NCBI GenBank assembly: GCA_964017235.1
Contig: OZ024929.1
Span: 162,301,609-162,365,608 of the forward strand
Source: Sabellastarte sp. h YS-2021
Lineage: Eukaryota; Annelida; Polychaeta; Sabellida; Sabellidae
Reading direction: 5' to 3'
Length of the DNA stretch: 64,000 nt
Of this stretch, positions 44,206 through 57,600 are shown one piece after another. The notes under the pieces are model-generated. The model made no database searches. It was not told the DNA's origin and saw nothing but the letters and a program-made list of their open reading frames with translations. The stretch's first letter is position 1, and the number at the start of each line of letters is the position of its first letter. Made by a program: the position numbers and the translations under genes.

Positions 44206-44480
44206 CGAAATTGCCAGGCTATATCTCGACAATGATAAGGTGTAGGAAGTTTATACTTGGTAGGGACATTGGTTGGGAGTTGTAGGTGTACAACATTATG
44301 GTGTGTCCTTGATTTGACCTTTGATCTTGCTTTAGTGACCTTGACATTTAAAATTTTGTCTGGGCAATATATCTGAAACTGTAAAGTGTAGGAAGTTGAT
44401 ACTTGGTAGGGGCATTGCTTAGGGGTTGTAGGTGTGCAACATCATGGTGTGATGTTGATTTGACCTTTCACTTTGTCGTA
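44205..44480 (-). repeat. Family H array units, reverse orientation
   Basis: Two units carrying GGAAGTTGATACTTGGTAGG, GGGGTTGTAGGTGTGCAACA and TTGATTTGACCTTT, the complement of units at 14118-15110. Confidence 0.8.
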
Positions 44481-44985
44481 GTGACCATGTATTTTAAAAG
44501 TGTGGCCTTTAACTTTGGCTCTGCCAAAGTGTGTTCACCTGCCATATTTGAGACATGTTTCTCTTATCACAAAGATATATGGATTGCTGTAGCTTATTAT
44601 TATAATTATGGACATTACATAATTGTGCTATTTCCATTGACAGCTATTCTCCAATTAATAAATTTTACAGCTTCATAAATTTTAGTTTACTGATTAATGC
44701 TGCCATCTTGCTATTGAAATGTCTTGGTTTTAATACTTTGTCTTTGCATACATTTTCTTTCTCTGAGATGTTATTTTCTCTACTTAAACATTATTTGGAC
44801 CTTTATACAACTGAGACTGCTCTGAAAGTATCCCAATCTTTGTACTGTTTCACTACTTCGTTATCTCATGGTGTTGAACACTATTTCCCCAGGTTGTGGG
44901 GTACCGGCATCTCTGATGCTATTTTTAACATAATATGTTATTTTACCATCTTAGCAAGTAGCATTTGGTAAATATTGTAATATTT

Positions 44986-45460
44986 AAGCGGCCTGTCAGG
45001 GGCGCTTATTTGTTTTCAGGCAGGTTCGACTGATCGCCACCGCTGCCGGATTATGGTCTCCCTTGAATAACTTTCTACCAGTAGAAACATTCTTATTTTA
45101 TGGTCACCTTAAAGACCCAATGTGAAGGAAGTTATGGCCACTTTACAGTTAAAATAAGGGGGTTTTCAGCCTCCAGCTACATTATTATTCAACAAACCTC
45201 AGTTAAACTTTGTACTCTTATTACGGATGAAAAACGGGACATTCTTATTTTCCGGCTACCTTTTAAGTTCCAACATGAGTGAAGGTGTGGCCATCTTACA
45301 GCAAAACTGGGCCACTTTTCCATTATGTACCAAACAATAAGCTTACATTCTGCTCACAGTCTGATACAGTAACTGCAACTACTTCAGACTTTAAGAAAAC
45401 CCACGTCTCCATCAGGGCTGCTTGTTCTTGTTAGTAAAAACCTTTTTCTGGTTATAGATT
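44986..45460 (-). mobile_element. Short family C element in TAX1BP3 intron 2
   Basis: Hairpin 44986-45007 (AAGCGGCC...GGGCGCTT), then the GATCGCCACCGCTGCCGG module and CTCCCTTGAATAACTT, then one or two array units (TTATGGTCACCTTAAAG, CAGCCTCCAGCTA), ending CTTTTTCTGGT near 45455. The same two ends bound the full copy at 59273-62805. Confidence 0.75.
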
Positions 45461-45859
45461 GGGTACGAAATATCCTAGGCTGGGTACGATATGTCCAGGT
45501 ACGAATTATCCTGGTACAAATGTCCCTTTACGAAATGTCTGGGTACGAATTGTCTGTACCCCTGTCTCCATATTCCCTTTTTGATACATCTCACAATGGT
45601 GGGGACAATGAGTGGACCTTCTGTTTGTTTAAGCAGCAGGGGTTTTAGGTAACTGTGGCATTTGTCTATGTTAAATCTGATTGTGTGAGTCTTTATATGT
45701 GTGTTTGCTTTTTTTTCTGTTCATAAGAAATAATTCCAAAATTCTTGAGATGTAAGTGAATCTGCTAAGATCTAATCACAATGTTTTATGATTTCATCTC
45801 TCCACTAATTTACATTGAAGGCACAAAATCCATACAGAAGTTTTGTACTACTATTTGAG

Positions 45860-46065
45860 AAATTACTGAAAATCATTTAAATATTTTGAAAAAAAAAGGT
45901 TAAATCTTATCATTGCAGGACAATTGACAAAATTACAAAAAAATGAAAAATTGCTTATAATAATTGTGAATCTCACAAAATGGGTGCTACCAAAAATACC
46001 CAAGGAATAACTGTGGCGTGACAGATGGCCTGTCTGGGGATATGTTGACGTTGAGTCATTGCAAT
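45860..46065 (-). mobile_element. Family E fragment in TAX1BP3 intron 2
   Basis: Matches 32170-32400: AATCATTTAAATA, TTATCATTGCAGGA, then GTGGCGTGACAGATGGCC and TGTCTGGGGATATGTTG. The ORFs on either strand are shared repeat text, not genes. Confidence 0.65.
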
Positions 46066-46505
46066 CTGGTTTTCTTTGGTTTTCCAACTGTGTACAGAAA
46101 ACAATACAGAGTCTTTATTTATCATCTTAAAGAATATATTTTACTCACCAGATCTCCTGGGTCAAGTTTTGGTCAATATTACAGGCTTTTTTGCAGTGAC
46201 ATGCAACTGTTCTGTTGTTGGGCTACTTGTCTCCCTCTTGTCAGGACACCTGTTATCCTAACCAGAATAAGCCTCCACTGTTATTAAAGCTATATTTGTG
46301 CTATGATTTGTAACAAAAGTATAGTTAGCATAATATTTTCTGCTGACTTTATAAAAGTGAATTTTTTTTTTGGACAAAAGTGCAACAGGATTAACTAGTT
46401 CTTTTTTATGTGCTAAAAAGTTTGCCTGATTGATTTTCTCAATTTAACAATGCTTTGTAAAAGACTTACCTATGACTGTTAACTTGATTATACTACATTC
46501 TTCAG

Positions 46506-46583
46506 GGTGTGTATGTGACCTACATTTATGATGGGGGTCCAGCACATAGAGCGGGTTTGCAACTCCATGACAAGCTTCTACAG
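46506..46583 (+). CDS. TAX1BP3: TAX1BP3/TIP-1-like PDZ protein, coding exon 3
   Basis: The 78-bp exon has acceptor ACATTCTTCAG and donor CAG|GTAAGAA, phase 0 to 0, 26 codons. It reads GVYVTYIYDGGPAHRAGL then QLHDKLLQ: the middle PDZ strands and the helix A region (GGPA..AGLQ..DK..Q), matching TIP-1 exon structure. Confidence 0.94.
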
Positions 46584-46619
46584 GTAAGAAGTTAGATATA
46601 TATATACATTAAAAAACGA

Positions 46620-47410
46620 AACAAAACAAAAAAAAAAGATGGCTGCCAAAAATCAGTTTTTTTTTAACTTTCATAGGGTTGCTTTTGTGCTACCATGAGG
46701 GTTCCAAAGTCTGATCCAAATAGTTCTACCTCTTACAGTTTCTGAGATATTTGTAATTTTGGATTTTCATAGCATATCCAAGATGATGGCCATTTTGTTT
46801 TTCAAAATAGTGCCCAAAAAAGTTTTTTCCACATCAGAAATCCTGAGGACCAATAACTAGGGAGAAAAAAAGACCTTTTTAATGTGATGACTCTACTTGA
46901 TCTTGAAGCAGGGGTCAAAAGTCAAATTTCACACTTGCAAAAGATTTGCAGACCATGATTTTCTTTAAGTTGTTTTCGTATTCTGAACTTTTGGGAACAA
47001 TTATAAGTTAGATCTAAGGCCTTTTTTATCTGATAACCCTCTTCAACCTTAAAGATGTGATATGGTGGCCCTTTTGTATTCAAACGAAGCCAGAATTACA
47101 CTCAGGCAAGCTTTCGTAGCCATATACACTTTGTGCAAATCTGATGAAACAAGCTGCAATATTTTAGGTTTTAGAAAGTCTTTATGATTTTCAAACAATC
47201 GGCTATTGGCCATATTCTTTTTCAAATGAGGTCCAATTTTTCACAGGCATGTTTTCATAGCCATTTACATTCTCTGCAAATTTGGTGAAGATATCTTCAT
47301 CAAAGAATAAGATGTGAAAGTCAATGTAAACACATGATGAAAAGACACACGCACACTTGTATGCACAGAAGGCCTTTTGTAATATCCTTACCAAGGTCTT
47401 CGGATGGTAA
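46620..47410 (-). repeat. Diverged family G tail in TAX1BP3 intron 3
   Basis: Shares, in reverse, CAAATTTGGTGAAGATAT, CATTTTCAAA.ACA, TTTGTGCAAATCTGA and CAGGCAAGCTTTC with 9570-9810. Strongly diverged, no coding content. Confidence 0.65.
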
Positions 47411-47631
47411 GACATAAAAATACTAAACTAAATGGTCCATCTTTGCTTAAAAAGTATTATCAATTTGGAAATTTTGTATCCACTTACTTATTCCAAAAAA
47501 ACTGCCAATATATAAGTAAAAATGGATATTGAATAATCTTCTATAAACTTAATACACTGAATAATACATTTCTCTTCCCTTTAATGGGCACTTTTAAAAT
47601 AGCCCTACTGCTTGATCTACTTTTCCACCAG

Positions 47632-47880
47632 GTAAATGGACATGACATGACAGTGGTCACACATAAAAAGGCTGTTGACTACATCCGTCGCAAGCCTGTC
47701 CTTAACATGCTTGTCCATCGGAAAGGTGTTCCACAGATTCAGAAAGCAGGTGGCAGCTTGCCACAGCCTCAGTTCCAGCAACAATTTGCACAGAATCAGC
47801 AGGGAGGTCACTACCAGAACCAGTTCGGGCCTCCCCCTGGATCACCCGGTGGTCCTCCGATGCAGTACAGGCCATATTGA
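47632..47880 (+). CDS. TAX1BP3: TAX1BP3/TIP-1-like PDZ protein, last coding exon
   Basis: The 249-bp coding part follows acceptor CTTTTCCACCAG and ends with TGA at 47878-47880. It opens VNGHDMTVVTHKKAVDYIRR, the end of the PDZ domain including helix B (the histidine of VTH contacts the ligand), followed by NMLVHRKG and VPQIQK. About 40 residues then follow that vertebrate TIP-1 (124 residues in human) lacks: QPQFQQQF, NQQGGHYQNQFGPPPGSPGG, PPMQYRPY. This Gln/Gly/Pro-rich, aromatic-spaced tail is probably disordered. The upstream in-frame ATG at 47584 is intronic and should not be used as a start. Confidence 0.93.
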   Translation, partial: VNGHDMTVVTHKKAVDYIRRKPVLNMLVHRKGVPQIQKAGGSLPQPQFQQQFAQNQQGGHYQNQFGPPPGSPGGPPMQYRPY

Positions 47881-48300
47881 AAGGCCTTTCGTGTATGGCA
47901 ATAATGGTATACAGTTTAACATTGTGAATTTTAGTCTTATGGGACAAGAAAAAATATGCAAATAGTTTTTTAAATCACTGTTTAGTAGAGTTTCCTTTAA
48001 GTAGACTTGAGTATCAGGTTCTTAGGAGACTTGTTCTGGTTAAAGGTATGCTACAACATGAAATTCCAGGTTAAATCAAAGTTGTTGTTTTTTTTCTGGT
48101 CTTATAAGATGCAAAGTTAACGCAATTCAGCTGTAACTGTGTTACATATTGTGCTATTGCATGGTGGTTTCAGTTAATAAATAAGTGCTTTAGATGATTG
48201 AAAATAATGAAAAGTCATACTCTTCAAATGAAGGTTAAGGTAATTTTCAGCTAATGATTTGTTTTGAGAAAATATCAATAAAGAAATTGTTTTAAAAGCA
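47881..48300 (+). other. TAX1BP3: TAX1BP3 3' UTR
   Basis: Non-coding sequence after the stop, ending with candidate AATAAA signals at 48176-48181 and 48277-48282. Longer isoforms into 48300-50400 cannot be excluded. Confidence 0.6.
48277..48282 (+). terminator. TAX1BP3: Poly(A) signal AATAAA for TAX1BP3
   Basis: AATAAA in TATCAATAAAGAAATTG, about 400 bp after the stop codon; an earlier AATAAA is at 48176-48181. Confidence 0.55.
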
Positions 48301-48925
48301 GTAATTTTGTGTTCTATTTCCTTGTGGCAGGAACCCCCCAAAATATGTTTATTATATTTATATTGTGGGCAGCTTTAATCTTGGTGATTGATTTACTGCT
48401 GCTGTAAAATAGTTTTGTGCAAGTGGCTTGCTGTAATTTGTTTCTATCAAAGCAGTATGGACTATGTAGGGTGTGTTAGTACTGTTTCTTTAAGTAAAAA
48501 AATCAAGAGTACTTAAGTGCTGTGGTGACTTCTATTTTTCGGTTGTTTCCATTTTTCAAAGTGAAAATGCAACAAAAAACGGTTATGATTGATTTAGCAA
48601 ACATCATGACAAGTTGTCAAAATGAATACATGATATATAGATGTTGATAACGATGTGCATTTTTCACCAAATGGATAATATCTTGGTAGAATATATTAAA
48701 CTAAGGTGAAATATTTTTGTAGTAGAATGTTTAATGTTTTGGTAAACTTCTGTGAAAATAGTATATGAGGAAACTGGTAATGGTTAAGCCCAAATGGAGT
48801 GTCACAAGATCCATATCTTTTAGTCAGTAATAGGTTTTGGCTTTACCATTTTATAGATTAAGGACACTGTATAAATGTGAACATAGTAAATAAATTAAAT
48901 ATAAAACTGAGAGCACAAAGGTAGC

Positions 48926-49046
48926 CAAACCATGAGTGACACTCAGAACCAAACCATGAGTGACACTCAGAACCAAACCATGAGTGCCACTCAGAACCAA
49001 ACCATGAGTGACACTCAGAACCAAACCATGAGTGACACTCACAAAG
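48926..49046 (+). repeat. 24-bp tandem repeat, five units
   Basis: AACCATGAGTGACACTCAGA is repeated every 24 bp with one substitution (TGCCACTC) in the third unit. The antisense ORF with repeated VTHGLVLS comes from it. Confidence 0.92.
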
Positions 49047-49049
49047 GAG

Positions 49050-50455
49050 TTCAAACAGAAAAATAATACCAAGGTAAAAATGTTAGATTCTATTTTTGTA
49101 GGAGATTTACTAGAGTAAGAAATCTAAAATTCGCCAGGAATCTAAAATTCGCCACCTCTAAAACCTTAGTTAATGTTATGAAGAAAATGATGTTTTTGTC
49201 TCAAAATTGGTATTTTTCAGTTCAAAAAGCCTTAATTTACTATACATTCAACAAATCTCTCCACAATTCATTTATTTTATTAGTATTTTCACATGTGGCG
49301 AATTTCAGATATGTGGCGAATTTTACATGTCTTACTCTATATCCTCCCTGAAATATTTCCTTTGGTTATCGAGTCTGTGTATCTTTTAACTTATCTGTGT
49401 ATTTGTTTAATGACAAAATGTTGATAAACATTTGAAAAAGTAAAGCCAGTCAGGCTTATGTGATTCAACTGTTGCTATTTGCTTTTGCACTGTGTTTATT
49501 GTATAGTTTAATGTTAAATTAACTGTGAGTTGCATTGTTGAATAATTTGTATATTGGAGGATTGTTCTAGCACACACATGCACAGATTCAACTGGCTTCC
49601 TCATCTTTTTCATTGAATAATTTTTTAACCAACCAACCAAGATTTCCTCTATATCTTAAAAATAGTGATAGATAGATAATTTCCTTCCTGCTACATTTAT
49701 TAGCAAGTCAAGTTGGGCCCAACTCAGATCAGTTAAATTCTCAGTGGTGGTCACAAAATTTTAAAACAAATTTTTTATATAATACCACTTTACAAATATT
49801 TGGATTAATCAAATCTCAAACCTTGTATACTACTCTTTTTATTCAAATTTAAATTTTTAATACAGCATATAATATCTGTGTCAAAACTAATGTTAGTAAG
49901 AGTGATTATTATGAAAAAGATTATAGTCGTGAAGTAAAATTAAACAATTATTTTTATAATGTTTGTATTTTTGTAGTTTAATATTTATTGAAACTATTTT
50001 AGGCTGTTTACAAAGTGCCTCTCTGCTTTCTGTGTTTTGTCAGTACAAAAGTTGATTTTGTGCTTGATAAATGTGGTGATATAGGTCCATCTGAACTTCA
50101 TGAAAAACTATTTTCTAAAGTTTCATATGTGTAACCCCCGAATGTGTAGTTTTTGCATTAGAATGGTAAGTAATTGCATGGTTCAGTATGAATGTCATAT
50201 TTAAATAATCATATTTAAAAAAAATATTCATTAAGAGTCAAATGTTAGGTCAGTGTAAGGTAAACAGTACAATGTAAGAGAAGGGTTATTAAGCATCCCT
50301 TACTTTATAATGGTTTCTAATATAACAAAAAGTAATATTTGTTAAAACCAAACTACTACAGGAAGTAACACTGAACTACACACACCTATTCAACATTTAT
50401 TTATGTTCTAGTCACAGTAACTTTGTGCTTTTTGAATTAATTGTGTTCATTCCTG
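49050..50455. other. Intergenic, no gene seen
   Basis: AT-rich, unique-looking. A repeated AATCTAAAATTCGCCA pair is at 49121 and 49138, with AATTCGCCA-complement GGCGAATTT at 49295 and 49316. No coding potential found. Confidence 0.4.
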
Positions 50456-50457
50456 CT

Positions 50458-51471
50458 AATTAAGCGTCCTGCAAGGGACGCTTGTTTGTATATGGGAGGA
50501 AATCAGGCTCCGCTGTCTCTGCTGGCTCCGCTGCTTCACGTTTTGTTTTCCTTATAACTCTGTGACTGTTGGGCGGATTCTTTTGAAATTTGGCAGGTGT
50601 ATGCAGTAGCCCCGGGGAATTTTTTTAAATCTGCTGCAGTGACATTTCGACCTATCAGAGAAATGGCCGAGTAATTAATGATTAATTAATCATTACGAAT
50701 TTTCCAAATAAGGAAAACACAGAAATGCCTCTATCTTGAAAACCATGCGCAATAGAGCAATTTCAATGAAATTTTTGACCCACAGGGTATATGTCAAGAT
50801 TAACACATTTTTCCAAAAATTTTTGTCTCACCAAAAATGGTGGCCATTTTGAATTTTCAAATTTTTCGCAAAAATTGTAAAACACAATCGAGAAATTTTT
50901 GGCCCACAGGGTATCTCTGCAGAGTAGCCATCTGGATTTCCAAAAATGGTGGCTATTTTGAATTTTTGGCCCAAAGGGTATCTCTGCAGAGTGGCCATTT
51001 TTTTTTTTTTTTTCGCAAAAATTGCAAAACACAAAAATTATTATATCTTGAAAACCGTGCTAGATAGAGCAGTTTCGACGAAATTTTTGACTCACAGGGT
51101 ATCTGTGTAGAATAGCCATCCCAGTTTTCAAAAATATTTTGTCTCGCCAAAATTTACAGCAATTTTGAATTTTCAAATTTTTCGCAAAAATACTTGTATC
51201 TCAACCGTGCTAGATAGAGCAATTTCAATGAAGTTTTGATCTGTGGGGTATCTTTGCAGAGTAGCCATCCCGATTTTTGTCTCGCAATATATACCATTTT
51301 TATGATTGCTCAATACCTAATAAACTATGCAGACTTTGGTTGCCACAACAGTATAAGCTATAAGCAGAGCATTTTCTTAATACTTTAGTACTCACCTTTA
51401 TAACCTTTTTGGGATGCTTTGTTTTTACTGTGCAAAAGTATTATCTTTTTTTTTGCAAGCGATCCTCTAGT
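50458..51471 (-). mobile_element. Array element family A, short minus-strand copy
   Basis: 3' hairpin 50462-50483 (AAGCGTCC...GGGACGCTT), the CpG-rich module (CAGGCTCCGCTG, GCTGGCTCCGCTGC), and 5' end ending ACTAGAGG at 51464-51471 (complement). It holds only about three irregular units of the 169-bp repeat (CTCTGCAGAGT at 50922, 50990) and none of the 133-bp array present at 3590-5584. Confidence 0.82.
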
Positions 51472-51479
51472 TTCTTTTA

Positions 51480-54400
51480 GTTCAAGGTACTTAACACTTG
51501 GGCCATATTTGAGAATGATAAGTGATAAAACCTGTGTGTGAGATACCCTTTTTGATTGTTCTATGTGTCAGTGGTACTAGGTCAAACTGCATTAAAATAT
51601 CTCCACTGATAATTAGAGGCTGTTGTACATCTTCTCATTCTGATGGTTAAACCCAGTCTGAGTTTATGACAGATTTATGTTTGACCATGTCTTCATTGCA
51701 CTTAATCTGTGGCACATAATCTGTGGCACATATGTTAATACCTTGGTTTATAGGCATAAAGCTACAGACCTTTGAATCAGTCCAGTGTTTTAACATATAC
51801 TTATTAATTTAATGTTATGTTTAACATAATTTGATTATTTTAACTTTTAAAAGTCAAAATGAGTGCAATCACCTCCAGCTTTAGAAGGTTTATTTAACAT
51901 TAAATTAAATATTATTTCAGTATGTAAATATGCATAAGAATCATATTTCAACCTTTGGGTCATCAGTGGTTTTTGTGAAAACACTTAATTTTAATATCAT
52001 TGTAAGTTAATGATGTTCTACTTTATAATTTGATTGACTGCTATATGTGTATAACTGTATATGTTTTAATCTGTGTCATAATATATTATTCATATAAATA
52101 GTAATGTTAATCATTCTAAAATATAATATCCAATGTTTGTATATTTTTAATTGCTTTTCTTAATTGCATTTCAAAGTTAAATTTATTTGTACCATTAGCT
52201 TACTTGTTGATACATGTAATTTCTTTCCGTGGTTTTATTCACCAGACATGTCCAGTTTTTCAGTATAAGTTTCCATGGTAAATATCTGTAATATTTTCAA
52301 ATGCAAGTTCTGGCCCCAATATACAAAACCTTATTTTTAGTATTCTATTTATTGTATAGAATAGAAAGAACAGAAATTCTATTTATTATCTTATTTTAAA
52401 GACATTTTCATATTTTGGATTGATGGTAGAGAATTATTAAAAGATGTATAACAGATAAATAGATATTATGTGGTTTTATTGTAAGGACTGAAAAAAAATC
52501 TAAGAACAGTAACTTTAAACCTGGATCACACAAAACTTACAAGTTATTGCTGGGACATTTGCTGAAAATTTGTTTTCAGAAGGCACTCTTGTTTTTCTTT
52601 ATCATATTTCTGATACATGGCTAGAATTGCAGAGGAGTTTTAATACCTCCAAATATTCTCTGCTAAAATAATAAAATAGGAAAACTTCCCAAATGACATA
52701 TACAGAAAAAATATATCACAAATGAAGATGACAATCTTATACGAGTGTTAACCTTCAATGGTAATATATTTTTGGTGTATATGTCTAATGAGGGATGTTT
52801 TACTTTTATTTTTATTTTCCACCAATTTAATGATTTCTTAGTTAAATTAAGCTATATTAAAGACAAACAAAAAAATACTGTTATATGGATACATGCACAA
52901 ATGAGTAAAAAAACTTGAATTTTAACTTGCAAATTCTCAGGCATTTCAGCAAAAATATTATGCAGCCAGAGGGTTCCTGGTAATTTTGTGGACAATTGTA
53001 TGAGGGATTTGGGTGATCTGACAATGATAAATTCAGTATTTAGTTGCACAAATCTGACCTCAAATTTTAATCATCAGTGTTGTTTATTGCATATCAACCA
53101 CACACTGGTGATTTTGAAACTTTTCTCCAATCAGTTGCTTGATGTTAATCAATAATTGAAATTCTAATGCACCTGCTGTGTAAACAGTAGTTTAATCTAA
53201 TTTGTTGTAATTGTCTTCTGACTTTAAAAAATCTTAAGCAACTTAAAAATTTGTACTTTTTGGAGTACCTTCTCAGAAACTGTCCATTTTATAAGAAACA
53301 TTCCTGAAGATTAAGATTACAAATGTAAGTGCATGTGGGCCCTGATGTTCTTTCAAAAGAACTAAAGCACAGACCTGTGTAGCCTGTATTTGCAATTGCT
53401 CATAAATATGTATTCATCTTGATGAGAAATATGCTCAAACTTTTGATTAAGCACCAAATAATTTTTCAGGTTGTGTTAATGTTTCTTGCACATTGCCCTA
53501 TATTACTGTGTCCACTGGACTCTTGTCATGGATCCATTAGATTATATATCATCCGGCTGCTACCACACATTTTTCTTCACTCTGGCAACAAAACTGTTCT
53601 ATCTAGCATCTCTAGAGGTTCATTGACATGGACAAAAGCTTGTCTGTGAATACATTTAGCCTTGTTTTGAAAGCAGTATGGCTTCTTCAGCTTATTCTTG
53701 TACGGTTTCCACTCATTTAAAAGAGAATAGTTTAAGATGTATTTTTTATATCAGCAGCCTTCATGCTCGTGAATTTTGGTCTATTCCAGTGATTTTCACT
53801 CTTGGGAAATCCATTCCACTCATACTGTTGGGTACAATGTGTTTCTGTTAAGAAAACATTTTTTCTATATTAGTAAAAGTACTCCATTTTAATATGTTGG
53901 ATATTGTTAAATAAAATGGGATAAAAGCGTTTTAACAATGGTGTAACAACCATTTGCGCTGTAAGTTCATCTCCATGGTGAAAATTTATTACTTTATTTT
54001 CATAGATAAGATTTCATTTTATTACAGTGACATGTCATATGTTTAACATTTTCACAAAACAATAATCAAGCACATCTTCTTACACAGCCTTAAACAGGCT
54101 TATGTGTCACTTTGAACACTGATACATTATTAAGGTCACAGGTCTAATTATACAAAAGAAATTACAAATTTATTAACAGTGTAAAATAATTGAAATTAAT
54201 TTAACATCAGTTCTTTACATTTGTACCATGCATTCATTAAAAAATAGACAATGATTTCTGTCAGTCCTTGTTTATATAGATAAATTTTTCCATTTGATAA
54301 AAATGTGAAAATAAGTAACATTTTTTGTTATCTCATTATATAACTCCTGTTATTTTGTCATATGTAGGAAAGATCATAAAAAGTGAAATTCATTCCTAAG

Positions 54401-54650
54401 TTATTGAAACAGATCACACAGATTCTTCCAGACCAAGATATCTTTGCAGATTAGGTTTAGAGTCAGTTACTGGATTAAATACCCCAGTTTCAATACATAG
54501 TGGAAGTATTCCTGACCGAAATTATGTTAGTAATGACCTTTTGATATATTGGAAGAGACATTTTCACATTTGATTCATTTTCATTATTATATACGACTTT
54601 TCTATATTTTTGTTTGGGACCAATATTTCTGTTTTATTGTCATATCCATT
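51480..54650. other. Intergenic, no gene seen
   Basis: AT-rich sequence without recognisable exons. The 76-residue ORF at 53419-53649 has no recognisable domain and no neighbouring exon signal that convinces me. Confidence 0.4.
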
Positions 54651-54699
54651 CAGTGAAAGAAGAAAAATATTTATAATTCATATATTTTTCATAATTTCT

Positions 54700-57600
54700 T
54701 GCATTTTTACCCCAGACCTTTTAAAGTTATTGGTTTCACTGATGGTGTCTGGTTGGGTGATGGAAAGAATCCTGTCTGGGCTTTATCTCCGAAACAGTAA
54801 GATGTAGGATGTTGATACTTTGTAGAGACATTGGATTGTGGTGTGTGTGCAGTGTCATTATTTGACCTTGACCTGACCTTTGACTTTCTGTAGTGACCCT
54901 GACCTTTCAAATCTTGTCAGAGCTGTATCTCAGAGACAGTAAGGTGTAGAAAGTTATTGCTTGGTAGGGACATTGGTTAGGGATGTAGATGTGCAATGTC
55001 ATAACATTACCTTGTGTGACCTTTTACTTTAACTCTGCCAGAATGTTTTCTGTCATATTTGAGACATATTTCACCCATGACAAAGATAAGTGGATTGCTG
55101 CAACTGACCATTATACATACTTTTAGCTAATTATGCTAATTATTATCTTGCCATTGAATTGTCTTGTTTTGATACTTTACATACATTTTCTCTCTGCTAA
55201 ATGTTATTTCTCCTGCACCTTTTAAATGCCCGTAACTTACACTATCTGTTCTGAGAGTCTCCTGATCATTGTGCTGTTTCACCTTTTCTACAACTTATAG
55301 TGTCCAATGCTATTTGCCTAGGCTGTGGGATCCCTGATGCAATTTTTGTATATATAGTGTCTGATGATGTATATTTGTATTTGTACATTTTCATGCTATT
55401 TAAATCCTTTGCTATTTCTGTTCAAATGGTATATAAATTCATGCATAGCTTTCAGAGAATAGTACATAAATCATTTGATGTAACATTATATTAACGTCAT
55501 TGGAAACATGTAGTTGTTTCATAGTTATTTTAGAATAAAGTGATTTCAAGAGAGTATTTTTGTTTGTCTGTTGTGGTTTTTAATGATTTACTTTATTATT
55601 TACCCTTGACTTTACCATAGTGATGTACGAGCGTATATGGCGCAAGGACAATTCCGCAATTAACCACAGTAGATATCGTGCGGTTGTCAACCGCTACAAT
55701 TTTCTACTTGAAGAGTCTAGATGAAGGCACTATTCCGCAGTTATTGCTGAAAACAATGGTAATCCCAAGGCTCTGTGGAACACTTTCAAAAAAATTCTAC
55801 ATAAATCTTCGACCATTATTTTACCCGATCATGTCAGTCTGAAAGATCTAGCCAATTCCTTTGGGCATTTTTTCTGTGACAAAATCATGAAAATCAGAAG
55901 CGCACTACAGTCATCGGTTCCAGTTTCGATCACCAGACCAAGCATGAACAACAGTGCCTTCTCTTCTTTTGAGCCTATATCTGAGGAAGACATTCTCAAA
56001 ATTCTAAAATGATCTACCAAATCGTGATCTAGACCCAATACCAACCTCACTGGTCAAAGATTGCGCAGACATCCTAATCACCCCAATTACCAATATCATA
56101 AATTATTCGCTCAAAGAAGGCAGTTTCCCTAACTGTTTCAAAATCGCATATGTTACTCCCCTTCTCAAGAAGCCTAGCCTAGATAGAAATCTCCTGAAAA
56201 ACTATAGACCAGTGTCAAACCTTAGTTTCATATCAAAATTGATTGAAAAAGCTGTAGCGAATCAGTTAAATAGTTACATCAATAAAGAGGGGCTCTCCAA
56301 TCTCAACCAATCAGCCTACAAGAGATTGCATTTCACAGAAACAGCACTCCTTAAAATTCAAAATGACATTGCTGCTTCGATGGACTCAGGTAAGGCTGTT
56401 GCTCTTACATTATTGGACCTCTCAGCAGCATTTGATATCATTGACCACACCATTCTTTTTAACTGCCTCAGGGATTGGTTCGGCGTGGATGGCACTGTGC
56501 TGATGTGGATCAAATGATATCTCACAAATCGTAGACAGAAAGTTAAATTGGGTAATAGCTTCTCGGATGCCTTCTCATTCCCTTATGGGGTCCCTCAAGA
56601 TTCTGTCCTGGGTCCACTTCTTTTCACTCTTTACACTACCGCCCTCGGCCATATAATTTCCGGTTTCAATGTTGCCCATCATCTTTATGCCGATTACACC
56701 CAAATATACTTGGCACTTGATTCCAGGAACTTTGATTCCAGTATTGATGAGCTCACAGAGTGTCTTGCTTGCGTTCAAAAATGGATGGATGGTGTCAGAT
56801 TGAAACTTAATCCAGAGAAGACAGAATTTATCATCAGTGGCGACAGACAGGCCACGGAGTCAATCATGCAAAAATTTCCCACCCAGTTTCTTGGAAACTC
56901 AATCTCCCCCACTAATGAAGTTAAGAATTTAGCTGTTACTTTTGATTCTGGGAACACCTTTGCCAGCCATATAACCAAAGTTTGTCGTGCCTGCTACTAC
57001 CATCTCAAAGATCTCAGACGCATTCGTAAATTCCTCAGTGTGGAGACTGCAGCCCTGCTGGCCAACTCAATGATCAGTAGTCGAATTGACTACTGCAATT
57101 CCCTACTTTATGGTGTGAATAAATACAATGTGGCTAAACTCCAAAAGATTCAAAATGCCCTCTGTAGAATTGTTTTTAGACTTGATAAAACAAGCCAGGT
57201 TACTCCCTATCTTCAAAAACTACACTGGCTCCCCATTTCATACCGTATCCTGTTCAAATATAAACTTATTACATTCAAGGCTATCAAATTCTCCCAACCC
57301 TCATATTTATCATCCTTAATCAAACCCAGTAGCCTTACTCGTGGAAATCAGCTTTCTCTTTCTTCAGTTCGTCCCAAGAAGGCCATTGGTAGGCGAGGTT
57401 TTGCAATGGCTTCTCCCACTGAATGGAACAGACTCCCACAATCGGTACGATCTCAGAACACAATCATAGGGGTTCGAAGCCACCTAAAGACCTACTTGTG
57501 TAGACTTGCATACCCCCACCATAGTATTTCTCCCCTTGTGGCGCTAAATCAGGATTTTGACCCGGCATGTCCCTCGAATTTCCCTTTTTTGCCTTAAGCG

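Noticed and set aside
47584-47631. Start codon and leader MGTFKIALLLDLLFHQ resembling a signal peptide on the last TAX1BP3 exon
   Set aside because: This is intron 3 sequence including the pyrimidine-rich acceptor; the exon begins at 47632 after CAG.
48851-49072. Antisense ORF with VTHGLVLS repeats
   Set aside because: Product of the 24-bp tandem repeat downstream of TAX1BP3.
53419-53649. 76-residue ORF as a possible exon
   Set aside because: No recognisable domain, unremarkable composition, and no partner exons or clear splice pattern nearby.
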